From positions 124,001-188,000 of the forward strand of contig JACKEA010000001.1 of NCBI GenBank assembly GCA_020633235.1: a stretch of 64,000 bases of DNA, given 5' to 3'. The notes beneath the pieces were generated by a model. The model was not told the origin of the DNA, did not search any database, and saw nothing but the letters and a program-made list of their open reading frames with translations. The position numbers and the translations under genes are program-made. Below are positions 34,409-43,800 of this stretch, piece by piece. The number at the start of each line of letters is the position of its first letter. Positions within the stretch are counted from its first letter, which is position 1. The DNA comes from Polyangiaceae bacterium. GTDB taxonomy: Bacteria > Myxococcota_A > Polyangia > Polyangiales > Polyangiaceae.

Positions 34409-35332
34409 ATGACCAACCGCTCGCACCACAATTCCGGCCATCGCCGGATGAACGCGATGCGAAAGCGCGGCGAGGCCCACTCGTCCGAGAAAGCCGTGGT
34501 CGCCGAGGTTCCGACGCAATCCAGGCACGCAGTCCTGAGTGCGGACTGCCTGGAGGTGCTCGCGCGCATTCCAGACGGTTCCGTTCAGCTCATCGTGTGC
34601 GATCCGCCGTACAACATCCAGCTGGCGGACTGGGACGCCCACGCGGACTACATCGCCTGGGCGCGAACGTGGCTGGCGGAAGCCGAGCGGGTGCTTTCGG
34701 ACACCGGCAATCTGGTCATCTTCGGTGGGCTCCAATTCCAAGGGGAAGCCGGCAGCGGGGACCTGCTCTCCATCTTGCATCACATGCGCACGGCGAGCGC
34801 GATGCGCCTGGTGAATCTCATCGTGTGGAACTACCCCAACGGGATGAGCGCCCATCGCTTCTTCGCCAGCCGGCACGAAGAAGTGGCGTGGTTCGCCAAG
34901 TCGTCGGGTTACTTCTTCGATCTGGACGCCGTGCGGGAGCCGTACGACGAAGAAACGAAGGCGGCGTACCTGAAGGACAAGCGGCTCCGCCCGGAGAGCG
35001 TGCAGAAGGGCAAGAACCCCACGAACGTGTGGCGCATCGGACGCCTCAACGGAAACTCCCGAGAGCGCGTAGGGCACCCCACGCAGAAGCCGCGACAGCT
35101 CGTGCAACGGCTGGTGCGAGCGCTGTCGTTCCCGGGCTCCGTGGTGCTGGATTTCTTCGCGGGCAGCGGCGTCACGGCGCGCGTCGCCATCGAAGAGGCG
35201 CGCCATAGCATCGTGGCGGACGTCGACCCCGCGCTCTACGGCTATCTGGAAAAACAGCTCGAAGACTTGGACGGCGTTGTCTACCAGCTCTCATCCGAGC
35301 TGGACGCGGATCATCCGGTGTTCGGCGCCTGA
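34409..35332 (+). CDS. Orphan beta-class site-specific DNA methyltransferase
   Basis: About 307 aa. The catalytic motif IV DPPYNI (near residues 65-70) comes before the AdoMet motif I DFFAGSG (near 250), the order of beta-class amino-methyltransferases (N6-adenine or N4-cytosine). GHPTQKP sits between, as usual. No restriction enzyme gene lies nearby, so it is an orphan, possibly regulatory. The start is uncertain: GTG 34388, ATG 34409 or ATG 34448, none with a clear ribosome site. Its last 22 bases overlap the convergent VOC gene. Confidence 0.87.
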   Translation: MTNRSHHNSGHRRMNAMRKRGEAHSSEKAVVAEVPTQSRHAVLSADCLEVLARIPDGSVQLIVCDPPYNIQLADWDAHADYIAWARTWLAEAERVLSDTGNLVIFGGLQFQGEAGSGDLLSILHHMRTASAMRLVNLIVWNYPNGMSAHRFFASRHEEVAWFAKSSGYFFDLDAVREPYDEETKAAYLKDKRLRPESVQKGKNPTNVWRIGRLNGNSRERVGHPTQKPRQLVQRLVRALSFPGSVVLDFFAGSGVTARVAIEEARHSIVADVDPALYGYLEKQLEDLDGVVYQLSSELDADHPVFGA

Positions 35333-35976
35333 AACAGGCCGAAGGCGCCGCCCTGCGGGTCGTCGCAGGCCGCGAGCAGCGCCCCGGTGCCTCCCACCGT
35401 GGGCTCGAGGGCCAGACCCGAAAGGCGGCGCACGCGCTCGAGCGCCGCGGCGATGTCCGGCACGCGAAAGAAGAACTGCCACTGGGGGTGCACGCCCTGT
35501 CGGCCGGCGAGATTGCTGACGCTGCCCACCGGCTCATCGGAATCGCCCCAACTGAAGGACTGATGCCGCGCGCCCGCCACCTCCCGGAGCGCCAGCGCCT
35601 TCCAACCGAACAGGGACGAGTAGGTCGACCACGCCTTGGCTTCGTCGTCCGTGATGAGCAGATGCCAGCCGATGCGGTGGCTCGGCGAACCCTTCGGGCA
35701 GAGCGCGACGATGGCGCCGAAGGGATCCCGAAACGCGGGTGGGCCGAGGCGCTGTGCGCCGCGCTCCTCGAGGCGCTGCCCCGTCAAGGTCACGTCCTCC
35801 ACGCCGACATGGCCCAGCCAGTGGGGCGGTGCTCCCGCAGCCTTGGCCCGCTCCGGCAAGGGAGCGAGGGAGAACACGTCGCCCCAGGGCAGGCCGTCGA
35901 GCACGTCGTCATAGAACGCGCGGGCGGCGGCAAGGTCATGGCTGCGGTGCTCGAAGCGATGGAACGGATTCGGCAT
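35311..35976 (-). CDS. Two-domain VOC (glyoxalase/bleomycin-resistance) protein
   Basis: A 221-aa protein with two VOC modules: FHRFEHRSHDLAAARAFYDDVL through DPFGAIVALCPKG (about residues 5-95), and HLLITDDEAKAWSTYSSLFGW through DDPQGGAFGLFQ (about 105-217). Such proteins bind metal and act as lyases, dioxygenases or drug-binding proteins. Several His/Glu positions are variable, so activity cannot be predicted. It is convergent with the methyltransferase gene and lies 9 bp downstream of the 204-aa gene's strand neighbour, making a shared transcript possible only as read-through. Confidence 0.8.
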   Translation of the reverse strand: MPNPFHRFEHRSHDLAAARAFYDDVLDGLPWGDVFSLAPLPERAKAAGAPPHWLGHVGVEDVTLTGQRLEERGAQRLGPPAFRDPFGAIVALCPKGSPSHRIGWHLLITDDEAKAWSTYSSLFGWKALALREVAGARHQSFSWGDSDEPVGSVSNLAGRQGVHPQWQFFFRVPDIAAALERVRRLSGLALEPTVGGTGALLAACDDPQGGAFGLFQAPNTG

Positions 35977-35985
35977 GACGGAAGC

Positions 35986-36600
35986 CTAAGACGCGGAGAA
36001 ACCTCGTGTCTCGCTCGCGAGGCATCGGTGGGCCAATTCTCGCCCCCAAGCGGCGCTTGGGCAGAACAGCACGACACGATGAAGGAACGGAACGAGACCC
36101 GTGCTCGACTCCAAGATCGAGCATTCTGGCCCGTGCCACCAGCGCTCCAAGTCGTCGCTCGCTTGCTCATGCAGCGTGCTCGACGTCGCGCGTGCCAAGC
36201 GGGGGGCGATGTCGGCAGGGAGAACCTCCAGCGCTTCCGTGTAGCGGGACGCCGTCCAGCGTGCGGCCTCTTGCTCCAGCAGCGTGACCACGGAGCGGGC
36301 GACGAGCGCAGGATCGTGGTCTTCGATTCCCGCGTCGTCCTCCACGTCCCAGATCTGACCCCGAGCGTCGACGTACAGCGAGGCGTGGGCCGTCGCGATG
36401 CGCACCCACTCGGCTCGGTGGCGGAACGGCGGACAGAAGCTGACGAAAGCCAAGCGACGACCGGGCCATTCGATGCCGTCGAGGCGGAGTCCGTCGACCA
36501 GGCGCGGCACGGGTAGGGGAAATGTGCCGCCACCTGGATCGAATGTTCCCTCGGACGAGAGTAGCGCTCGCGCCCGTTCGGACAGTGCTTCAGTCGACAC
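35986..36600 (-). CDS. Unknown protein coupled to ECF sigma factor
   Basis: A 204-aa soluble protein from a GTG at 36600 that lies inside the end of the sigma-factor gene (11-bp overlap). The N-terminal half is beta-rich (LAFVSFCPPFRHRAEWVRIATAHASLYVDARGQIWDVEDD) and the rest helical. There are no transmembrane segments and no anti-sigma (ZAS) zinc motif. The overlap indicates co-translation with the sigma factor, so it may be its regulator or an effector. No family is recognised. Confidence 0.6.
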   Translation of the reverse strand: MSTEALSERARALLSSEGTFDPGGGTFPLPVPRLVDGLRLDGIEWPGRRLAFVSFCPPFRHRAEWVRIATAHASLYVDARGQIWDVEDDAGIEDHDPALVARSVVTLLEQEAARWTASRYTEALEVLPADIAPRLARATSSTLHEQASDDLERWWHGPECSILESSTGLVPFLHRVVLFCPSAAWGRELAHRCLASETRGFSAS

Positions 36601-37159
36601 AGCAGCCGCGTTCCGCGCAGCCGCACTCCGTACAGGAGCGCGCGCGCAGGGTTCCGCAGTGCTCCGCCATGCGCTTGCGCAACGCTGCGCGGGCACGATG
36701 GAGCCGCACGCTCGCGTTGTTCGTGGTGAGACCGAGCTCCGCCGCCACTCCCGGGAGCGGCGCGCCATCGAGCACCACGCGCCGGAGTATTTCCGTGTAC
36801 TCCGGCTTGAGCTGCCGCGACTGAGCCAGCACGCACGAGCACGGCGCCGTCTCGATCGCCGGGTCGTCTGCGACGTCCGCTGGAAGCTCCACCTCACGCT
36901 GGGCGCGCAAGGCGTCTCGCAGCGCGTTTTGCACGATGCGCGCCACCCATGCTTCCGCGCGGGCTGGATCCCGAAGCTGCGCGGCGTGCTCCAAGGCGCG
37001 CGCGCTCGCCGTCTGCAGCACGTCCTCCGCGCTCACGCGTCCCGCAGCCTTGCTTCGCACTCGGCGTAGCAGAACGTCACGCTCGGTCTCGAGCACGCGG
37101 CGAACGGCTGCAGAATGGCCCACGAATGCGAGTTTGGGGCGGCCTGGCTTCCGGAGCAA
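36590..37159 (-). CDS. ECF sigma factor with Cys-rich C-terminal extension
   Basis: A 189-aa extracytoplasmic-function sigma factor. Region 2 is SAEDVLQTASARALEHAAQLRDPARAEAWVARI; region 4 is YTEILRRVVLDGAPLPGVAAELGLTTNNASVRLHRARAALRKRM. The C-terminus carries HCGTLRARSCTECGCAERGCC, six cysteines and a His in about 25 residues. This recalls the Cys-rich domain of copper-responsive CorE-type (ECF44-like) sigma factors of myxobacteria, which need no anti-sigma factor. The start is uncertain (TTG 37159 or GTG 37123). The downstream gene overlaps its stop. Confidence 0.82.
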   Translation of the reverse strand: MLRKPGRPKLAFVGHSAAVRRVLETERDVLLRRVRSKAAGRVSAEDVLQTASARALEHAAQLRDPARAEAWVARIVQNALRDALRAQREVELPADVADDPAIETAPCSCVLAQSRQLKPEYTEILRRVVLDGAPLPGVAAELGLTTNNASVRLHRARAALRKRMAEHCGTLRARSCTECGCAERGCCVD

Positions 37160-37223
37160 TCCCGACGCCGGAAATATTTGGACGAGCGCTGTAAGATCGC
37201 CGGACCCTCTGCGTCAGTCGGGC

Positions 37224-37907
37224 ATGCAACTCGCAGACGTGACTCGCAACTACGACCGGGCCGCCAAGCACTACGACAAGCTGACGGACGTGGTGTTCGG
37301 CGGCATTCTGGGCGTCGAGAAGTACCGCAAGCGCACCGTGGAGCTCTTGGGCGACCTGGCCGGCAAGACGGTGCTCGACGTCGGGGCCGGAACTGGGCGC
37401 AATTTGCCGCTGCTCTTGCCGCGCGTGGGCCCCGAGGGCAGCGTCATCGCACTCGATTACTCCACGGGCATGCTGCAGCAGGCGCGACAGCGCGTACGAG
37501 ACGCCGGATGGGAGAACGTCCGCCTGCTTCAGGGAGACGCCGCGCGGTTGGCGGGCGTGACGGTGCCCGTGGACGCGATCATTTCCGTGTGGTGCTACGG
37601 CATCGTTCACGATCTTCCGGCGGCGCTTCGGCGCGCCGTGGAGGTGCTCCGTCCGGGCGGGCGCTTCGCCATCATGGACTTCGATCGCGCCCGACCCGAC
37701 CATGGCGTTCTGCACTGGTTGTACCCCACGTATTCGCTCCTTTTGCGCTGGGCTGGCATCGATTCCAAGGAGGATCTGGACGATGCACGCTTGCGCGACA
37801 AATGGCGCCGCGGGCGCGAGCTGCTCGATTCGCTGCTTACGGACGTTCAGGTGGAGCGCTACTTGGCCGGAGGGGGCTTTGTCCTGGCCGGACGCAAGCC
37901 GGGCTAA
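37224..37907 (+). CDS. UbiE-like class I SAM-dependent methyltransferase
   Basis: A 227-aa protein. N-terminal NYDRAAKHYDKLTDVVFGGILG and motif I VLDVGAGTGRNLPLLL match the UbiE/menaquinone methyltransferase-related group; LRPGGRFAIMDFD is post-motif III. It is soluble and likely methylates a small molecule or lipid. It is divergent from the sigma-factor gene (64 bp between starts). The substrate is unknown. Confidence 0.82.
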   Translation: MQLADVTRNYDRAAKHYDKLTDVVFGGILGVEKYRKRTVELLGDLAGKTVLDVGAGTGRNLPLLLPRVGPEGSVIALDYSTGMLQQARQRVRDAGWENVRLLQGDAARLAGVTVPVDAIISVWCYGIVHDLPAALRRAVEVLRPGGRFAIMDFDRARPDHGVLHWLYPTYSLLLRWAGIDSKEDLDDARLRDKWRRGRELLDSLLTDVQVERYLAGGGFVLAGRKPG

Positions 37908-38004
37908 GCGGCGGCGATCTGCCACGGTGCGAAGCATCGCCACACTGCTCGACGAACAAACGCGCAATTGAACGGGGCATGGTGAATGCATCCGAGCGCC
38001 CGCC

Positions 38005-39795
38005 ATGAGCAGCAACACCGTCAGCGACTTCGTGATCCAAAGGCTACAGCTCTGGGGTATCAGCCGTATCTACGGTTATCCGGGCGATGGCATCAACGGG
38101 CTGATGGGTGCGCTGCGCCGCGCCGAGCGGGAGATGCGCTTCGTGCAAACGCGGCATGAAGAGCTGGCCGCCTTCATGGCCTGCGCGCATGCAAAATTCA
38201 GTGGGGAAGTGGGCGTGTGTATGGCCACTTCCGGTCCCGGAGCCATCCACTTGCTGAACGGCCTGTACGACGCCGCCATGGACAACCAACCCGTAGTCGC
38301 GCTGATCGGTCAGCAAGCCACAACGGCAATCGGCAGCGACTATCAGCAAGAGGTCGACCTGGTGAGCCTGTACAAAGACGTGGCGCACAACTTCGTGCAC
38401 GTGTGCATGAACCCGTCCCAGGCGCGCCACTTGATTGACCGTGCCATTCGCATCGCGAAGGCGGAGCGCAGCGTCACTTGCGTGATCTTCCCCAATGACA
38501 TCCAAGAGGCCGACGCGGTGGAAACACCGCCCCGCGCTCACGGCGTGCCCCTGAGCGGAGTCGGTTACTCGGAGCCGTCCATCGTGCCCCGTGAGCGGGA
38601 GCTCGACCACGCTGCGGAGCTCCTGAACAGCGGTGAGCGGGTGGCCATGCTGGTGGGGGCGGGCGCATTGGGGGCGAGCGCGGAGGTGCTGGAGACGGCG
38701 GACGTGCTCGGCTCGGGGATCGCCAAGGCGCTGCTCGGCAAGGCCGTGGTGCCGGACGACCTGCCGAACGTGACGGGGGCCATTGGTCTGCTCGGCACCG
38801 AGCCCAGCGACTGGATGATGGCACACTGCGATCGCCTGCTCATGGTGGGGACGAGCTTTCCGTACTCGGAGTGGCTGCCCAAGGAAGGCCAAGCGCGGGC
38901 CGCGCAGATCGACATCAAGCCGCGGAAGCTTGGCCTGCGTTTCCCCACGGAGGTCAACTTGTGGGGGGATTCCCGCGAAACGTTGCGGGCTCTGTTGCCG
39001 CGCTTGAAGAAGAAGGAGGACCGAAGCTTCAGGAGCAGCATCGAAGAGCGCGTGAGGGCCTGGTGGCAGCTGTTGGAAGACCGCGCGATGAACGACGCGG
39101 ATCCCATCAATCCCCAGCGCGTGTTCTGGGAGCTTTCCCCGCGCCTGCCGGACGAGTGCATCCTGACGGCCGACTCCGGTTCCGCGGCGAACTGGTGGGC
39201 GCGGGACCTGAAAATCCGGCCCGGGATGATGGCGTCACTGAGCGGAAACCTCGCCACGATGGGTCCCGGTGTTCCGTACGCGCTGGCCGCCAAGCTGGCG
39301 CATCCGGACCGCCCCGTGATTGCCGCCGTTGGAGATGGCGCGATGCAGATGATTGGCATGAACGGGCTCATCACCATTGCGCGGCTCTATCCGAGTTGGA
39401 CCAACAAGCAGCTCATCGTCCTCGTGCTCAACAACGGTGACCTAAATCAGGTCACCTGGGAGCAGCGGGTGATGGCAGGAGATCCGAAGTTCGACGTTTC
39501 CCAAAACCTTCCGGCGTTCGCCTTCGCCGGCTATGCGGAGCTCTTGGGGTTGAAGGGCATCGTGATGAAGAAGCCCGAGGACATCGCGCCGGGGTGGGAG
39601 GAAGCACTGTCGGCAGATCGCCCCGTGGTGGTCGAGGCGTTCACCGATCCTGAAGTGCCGCCGCTGCCGCCCCACATCAGCTTCGAGCAGGCCACTCATT
39701 ACTGGCAGTCCATCGTGCGCGGGGATTCGAACCGCTGGCGCATGCTCAAGCAGTCCGTCAAGGACATGGGACCGAGCTTCACTGGCAAAGGCTGA
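38005..39795 (+). CDS. Thiamine-diphosphate enzyme (pyruvate oxidase / 2-ketoacid decarboxylase-like)
   Basis: A 596-aa protein with the three POX-type domains. The N-terminal domain has IYGYPGDGINGL and the catalytic Glu in TRHEELAAFMA (52/53). The central domain has EVLETADVLGSGIAKALLGKAVVP. The C-terminal ThDP motif begins GDGAMQMIGMNGLITI and ends VLNNGDLNQV. It would act on a 2-keto acid such as pyruvate or an aryl analogue in the cytoplasm. It is 2 bp before the enolase-superfamily gene, forming an operon. Whether it decarboxylates, oxidises or ligates cannot be told from sequence alone. Confidence 0.87.
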   Translation: MSSNTVSDFVIQRLQLWGISRIYGYPGDGINGLMGALRRAEREMRFVQTRHEELAAFMACAHAKFSGEVGVCMATSGPGAIHLLNGLYDAAMDNQPVVALIGQQATTAIGSDYQQEVDLVSLYKDVAHNFVHVCMNPSQARHLIDRAIRIAKAERSVTCVIFPNDIQEADAVETPPRAHGVPLSGVGYSEPSIVPRERELDHAAELLNSGERVAMLVGAGALGASAEVLETADVLGSGIAKALLGKAVVPDDLPNVTGAIGLLGTEPSDWMMAHCDRLLMVGTSFPYSEWLPKEGQARAAQIDIKPRKLGLRFPTEVNLWGDSRETLRALLPRLKKKEDRSFRSSIEERVRAWWQLLEDRAMNDADPINPQRVFWELSPRLPDECILTADSGSAANWWARDLKIRPGMMASLSGNLATMGPGVPYALAAKLAHPDRPVIAAVGDGAMQMIGMNGLITIARLYPSWTNKQLIVLVLNNGDLNQVTWEQRVMAGDPKFDVSQNLPAFAFAGYAELLGLKGIVMKKPEDIAPGWEEALSADRPVVVEAFTDPEVPPLPPHISFEQATHYWQSIVRGDSNRWRMLKQSVKDMGPSFTGKG

Positions 39796-39797
39796 AC

Positions 39798-40877
39798 ATG
39801 GCGACCATCGAGAGCGTCGCCGTAGAAGCCTACGAGATCCCTACCGAGACTCCCGAGAGTGATGGCACTCTCGCCTGGAGTTCTACGACCTGGATTGTCG
39901 TGGAGCTCCAGGCCGCGGGGGAGCGCGGCCTGGGCTGGACCTGCTGCGCTCCCGCGGCGGCGGACTTGGTGCGTCGGAAGCTGGGGCCCTTGCTGCAGGG
40001 GCACGGCGCGCTGGACATTCCGGGCGCACACCGAGCGTTGCTCGACGCCGTGCGCAACGTCGGTCGGCCCGGAGTTGCGGCCTGCGCCATCAGTGCGTTG
40101 GACGTGGCACTCTGGGATTTGAAGGCTCGGATACTTGGCGTTCCACTCTCCGCTCTGCTGGGTCGCGCAAGGTCCAGCGTTCCGGTCTACGGAAGCGGCG
40201 GCTTCACCTCCTACTCGGCGAGCAAGCTCGAGCGGCACATGGCGGCGTTCGTCGAGCTGGGGCTTTCGAGCGCCAAGATGAAAGTGGGCCGTGACGCTTC
40301 AGCGGATCCGGAGCGCGTGGGTCGCGTCCGCGCGGCCGTCGGCAGCGACGTGGATCTGTTCGTGGACGCCAACGGCGCCTACCAGCGAAAACAGGCGCTG
40401 GAGATGGCCGCGCGCTTCTCGGAGTTTGGGGTGTCGTGGTTGGAGGAACCTGTGAGCTCTGACGATCTGGAGGGACTGCGACACCTGAGAGACCATGCGA
40501 GTCTGCGGGTGGCGGCTGGAGAGTACGGTTACGACTCGTTCTACTTCTTGAGGATGCTCGAGGCCGGCGCGGTGGACGTGCTGATGGCCGACGCCACGCG
40601 CTGCCTCGGTTACACTGGCTTCCTGGAGGTTGCAGCGCTGGCGCGTGCATTCCACGTGCCTCTATCCACGCACTGCGCGCCGTACCTCCACGTTCCCGTG
40701 GCCAGCGCCGTGCCGGACCTCCTGCACATCGAGTACTTCTTCGATCACGCGCGCATCGAACAGAAGCTGCTGGACGGAGCAACGGTGCCGATGAAGGGGG
40801 CCCTGACCGGTGATGCGAGCCGGCCCGGCCACGGCTTTGAGCTGCGCCGCGCCGACGCGCAGCCCTACCACTGTTGA
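39798..40877 (+). CDS. Enolase-superfamily enzyme, mandelate racemase subgroup
   Basis: A 359-aa protein. Active-site residues of the mandelate racemase subgroup are all present: K160-x-K162, metal ligands Asp190, Glu216 (WLEEP) and Glu242 (AAGEYG), and general base His292 (STHCAP), with Asp265 as its likely dyad partner. Such enzymes abstract the alpha-proton of a carboxylate to racemise or dehydrate sugar acids or hydroxy acids. It sits between the ThDP enzyme (2 bp before) and the FAD/Fe-S oxidoreductase (7 bp after). The substrate is unknown. Confidence 0.9.
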   Translation: MATIESVAVEAYEIPTETPESDGTLAWSSTTWIVVELQAAGERGLGWTCCAPAAADLVRRKLGPLLQGHGALDIPGAHRALLDAVRNVGRPGVAACAISALDVALWDLKARILGVPLSALLGRARSSVPVYGSGGFTSYSASKLERHMAAFVELGLSSAKMKVGRDASADPERVGRVRAAVGSDVDLFVDANGAYQRKQALEMAARFSEFGVSWLEEPVSSDDLEGLRHLRDHASLRVAAGEYGYDSFYFLRMLEAGAVDVLMADATRCLGYTGFLEVAALARAFHVPLSTHCAPYLHVPVASAVPDLLHIEYFFDHARIEQKLLDGATVPMKGALTGDASRPGHGFELRRADAQPYHC

Positions 40878-40884
40878 GGAAGAC

Positions 40885-43800
40885 ATGGAGCTCGTATCAC
40901 TCCGAACCGGGAAAGACGGCCGTCCTGCATTGATCGGGGCGCTCCAGCGTGCGGTGCGAGGCGAGGTCCGCTTCGACGCAGGTTCGCGTGCGCTTTACGC
41001 AGCAGACGCGTCCAATTACCGCCACGTGCCCACCGGTGTCGTGTTTCCGAGAGACGCGCAGGACGTGCTTTTGACGCTGGAGGCATGCCGGCGGCACGGG
41101 GTCCCCGTACTCTCGCGCGGCGGCGGTACGAGCCTCGGCGGCCAGACCACGAACGTCGCGGTCGTGCTGGACTTCTCTCGCTACATGAACGGCGTGCTGC
41201 AGATCGACGTCGACGGGCGATCCGCGCGCGTGCTTCCCGGCACGGTGTTGGACCTGCTCCGAGACGAAGCAACGAAGTACGGCCTGACGTTCGGTCCCGA
41301 TCCTTCGACGCACGATCGCTGCACTCTCGGCGGCATGATTGGGAACAGCGCATGCGGCATTCACGCCGTGATGTCCGAGTTCTACGGGCCGGGTCCCCGC
41401 ACCGAGGACAACGTCGAAGAGCTCGAGATCGTCACCTACGACGGGCTTCGCATGCGCGTGGGGCCCACCTCGGAGGAAGACCTGCGGCGAATCGTCAATG
41501 AAAAGGGACGACGCGGCGAAGTCTATCGCCGGCTTGCCGAGCTGCGAGATCGCTACGCAGACGCGATTCGCGAGCGCTTTCCAGACGTTCCGCGTCGCGT
41601 ATCCGGATACAATCTCACCGAGTTACTACCGGAGCGAGGCTTCAACGTGGCGCGCGCGCTGGTCGGCTCAGAGGGAACCTGCGTCACCGTGCTGGAGGCA
41701 ACGGTGACGTTGGTGGACGCGCTTCCCGCGCGCTCGCTCTTGGTCGTCGGTTACTCTAGCGTCTATGAAGTGGGGGACGTCATCCCGTGCGTCCGGGAGC
41801 AGCGGCCCGTGGGGTGCGAAGGCCTCGACCGACGACTGATCGATTACGATCAGAAGAAGGGGGCACACGCCCGGGATCTCTCGATGTTGCCGGACGGCGA
41901 CGGTTGGCTGCTGATCGAGTTCGGCGCGGACACCAAAGAAGAGGCAGACGAGCAAGCTCGGCGCTGCCTCGACGCTCTGCAGAGGCAATCTCCAAAGCCC
42001 ACGGGGCACCGGCTGATGGACGATCCGAGTGCAGAGGCGCGAATCTGGGCCGTGCGCGAGTCGGCCCTGGGAGCTACCGCGTTTGCTCCCAACGAAAAGG
42101 ACACCTGGCCGGGGTGGGAAGATGCCGCTGTCCCCGTGGACCGAGTCGGGGTCTACCTGCGCGAGTTTCGACAGCTCCTGGAGCAGCACGGCTACGACTG
42201 CTCCCTCTACGGTCACTTCGGTCAGGGTTGCGTGCACACCCGCATCGACTTCGACTTCTCGTCCAAGGAGGGGATGGATCGCTACGCCGCCTTCACCGCG
42301 GAGGCCGCCGATCTCGTCGTTCGACACGGGGGCAGTCTTTCCGGTGAGCACGGAGACGGCCAGGCGCGTTCGGACCTGCTGCCCAAGATGTACGGCTCGG
42401 AGTTGATGAATGCTTTCCGCGAGTTCAAGGCGATCTGGGATCCGGATGGCAAGATGAACCCCGGGCGAATCGTGGACCCGTCTCCCCGAACGGCGGACCT
42501 GCGCTTGGGTCCCGGCTACCAGCCAGAGCGGCCGGATACGTACTTCTCCTATCCCGAGGACGGCGGCGACTTCTCTCACGCGACCGTGCGCTGCGTGGGC
42601 GTGGGCAAGTGCCGGCGCGAGGACGGGGGCACCATGTGTCCGAGCTGGCGTGTCACGCACGACGAGCAACACACCACGCGCGGCCGTGCCCACCTGCTGT
42701 TCGAGATGCTGCGTGGGGAGGTGATCACGGACGGATGGCAAAGCGAGGAAGTGAAGGCTTCCCTCGACCTGTGCCTCGCCTGTAAAGGCTGCAAGGGAGA
42801 TTGCCCGGTGGACGTCGACATCGCCACTTACAAGGCGGAGTTTTTGGCGCACTACTACGAAGGCAAGCGCCGACCGCGGCAGGCTCTGGCTTTCGGATAC
42901 ATCGATGTATGGACATCCTTCGCCTCGAAGCTCCCTTCGCTCGTCAACTTCGCGACTCATGCCCCCGGGATCGGACGCTTCTCCAAATGGGTGGCCGGTG
43001 TGAGTCAACAGCGCGAAGTCCCACGCTTCGCGCGCCAGAGCTTTCGCGCTTCCTTCGCCGGAAGAAGCCCGCGCGGACACGGCAAACGGGTGCTCTTGTG
43101 GCCCGACACCTTCAACGACGCCTTCTTCCCCGAGATCCTTTCGGCGGCGGTGGAAGTCCTGGAGTCGGCGGGCCATCGGGTGATCATCCCCGACACCAAG
43201 CTGTGTTGCGGTCGCGCACTGTACGACTACGGGATGCTGGAGCGCGCCAAGCGTCTGTGGTCCCGCACCTTGGACGAGCTGGATCACGAGATTGCCGCCG
43301 GTACCCCGATCGTGGGCGTGGAACCCAGCTGTGTGGCTGCATTCCGCGACGAGCTGCCGAACTTGATGAGCGACGACCCCCGTGCGGAAAAGCTCGCTGG
43401 GCAGGTACGCTCGCTCTCCGAGCTGTTGACTGAAGAAGGTTTCCAGCCGCCGACTCTCCGGGGCAACGCCTTGTTGCACGGCCACTGCCACCAGAAGGCC
43501 GTGTGGGGAACGGACAGCGACCAGCGCTTGCTCGAGGGAATGGGGCTCGACGTGGAAGCACCGGAAACCGGTTGCTGCGGGATGGCCGGCGCCTTCGGGT
43601 TCGAGAGCGACAAGTACGAGATTTCGATGCAGGTGGGGGAGCTCGACGTCCTACCGCGAGTCCGCAGCACGGAGCAGAAGACGCTCATCGTGGCCAATGG
43701 GTTCTCCTGCCGCGAGCAGGTGATGCAGGCCACTGAGCGCCGGCCGCTGCACCTTGCAGAAGCCGTGCGCCTGGCACTGCACCAAGACGAGATCCTCGAT

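Noticed and set aside
34388..35332. Restriction-modification system
   Set aside because: Only the methyltransferase is present; flanking genes are a VOC protein and a diiron protein.
41668..43491. 607-codon minus-strand frame across the FAD/Fe-S gene
   Set aside because: It lies wholly opposite a gene with complete FAD, Fe-S and CCG motifs; the composition is shadow-like.
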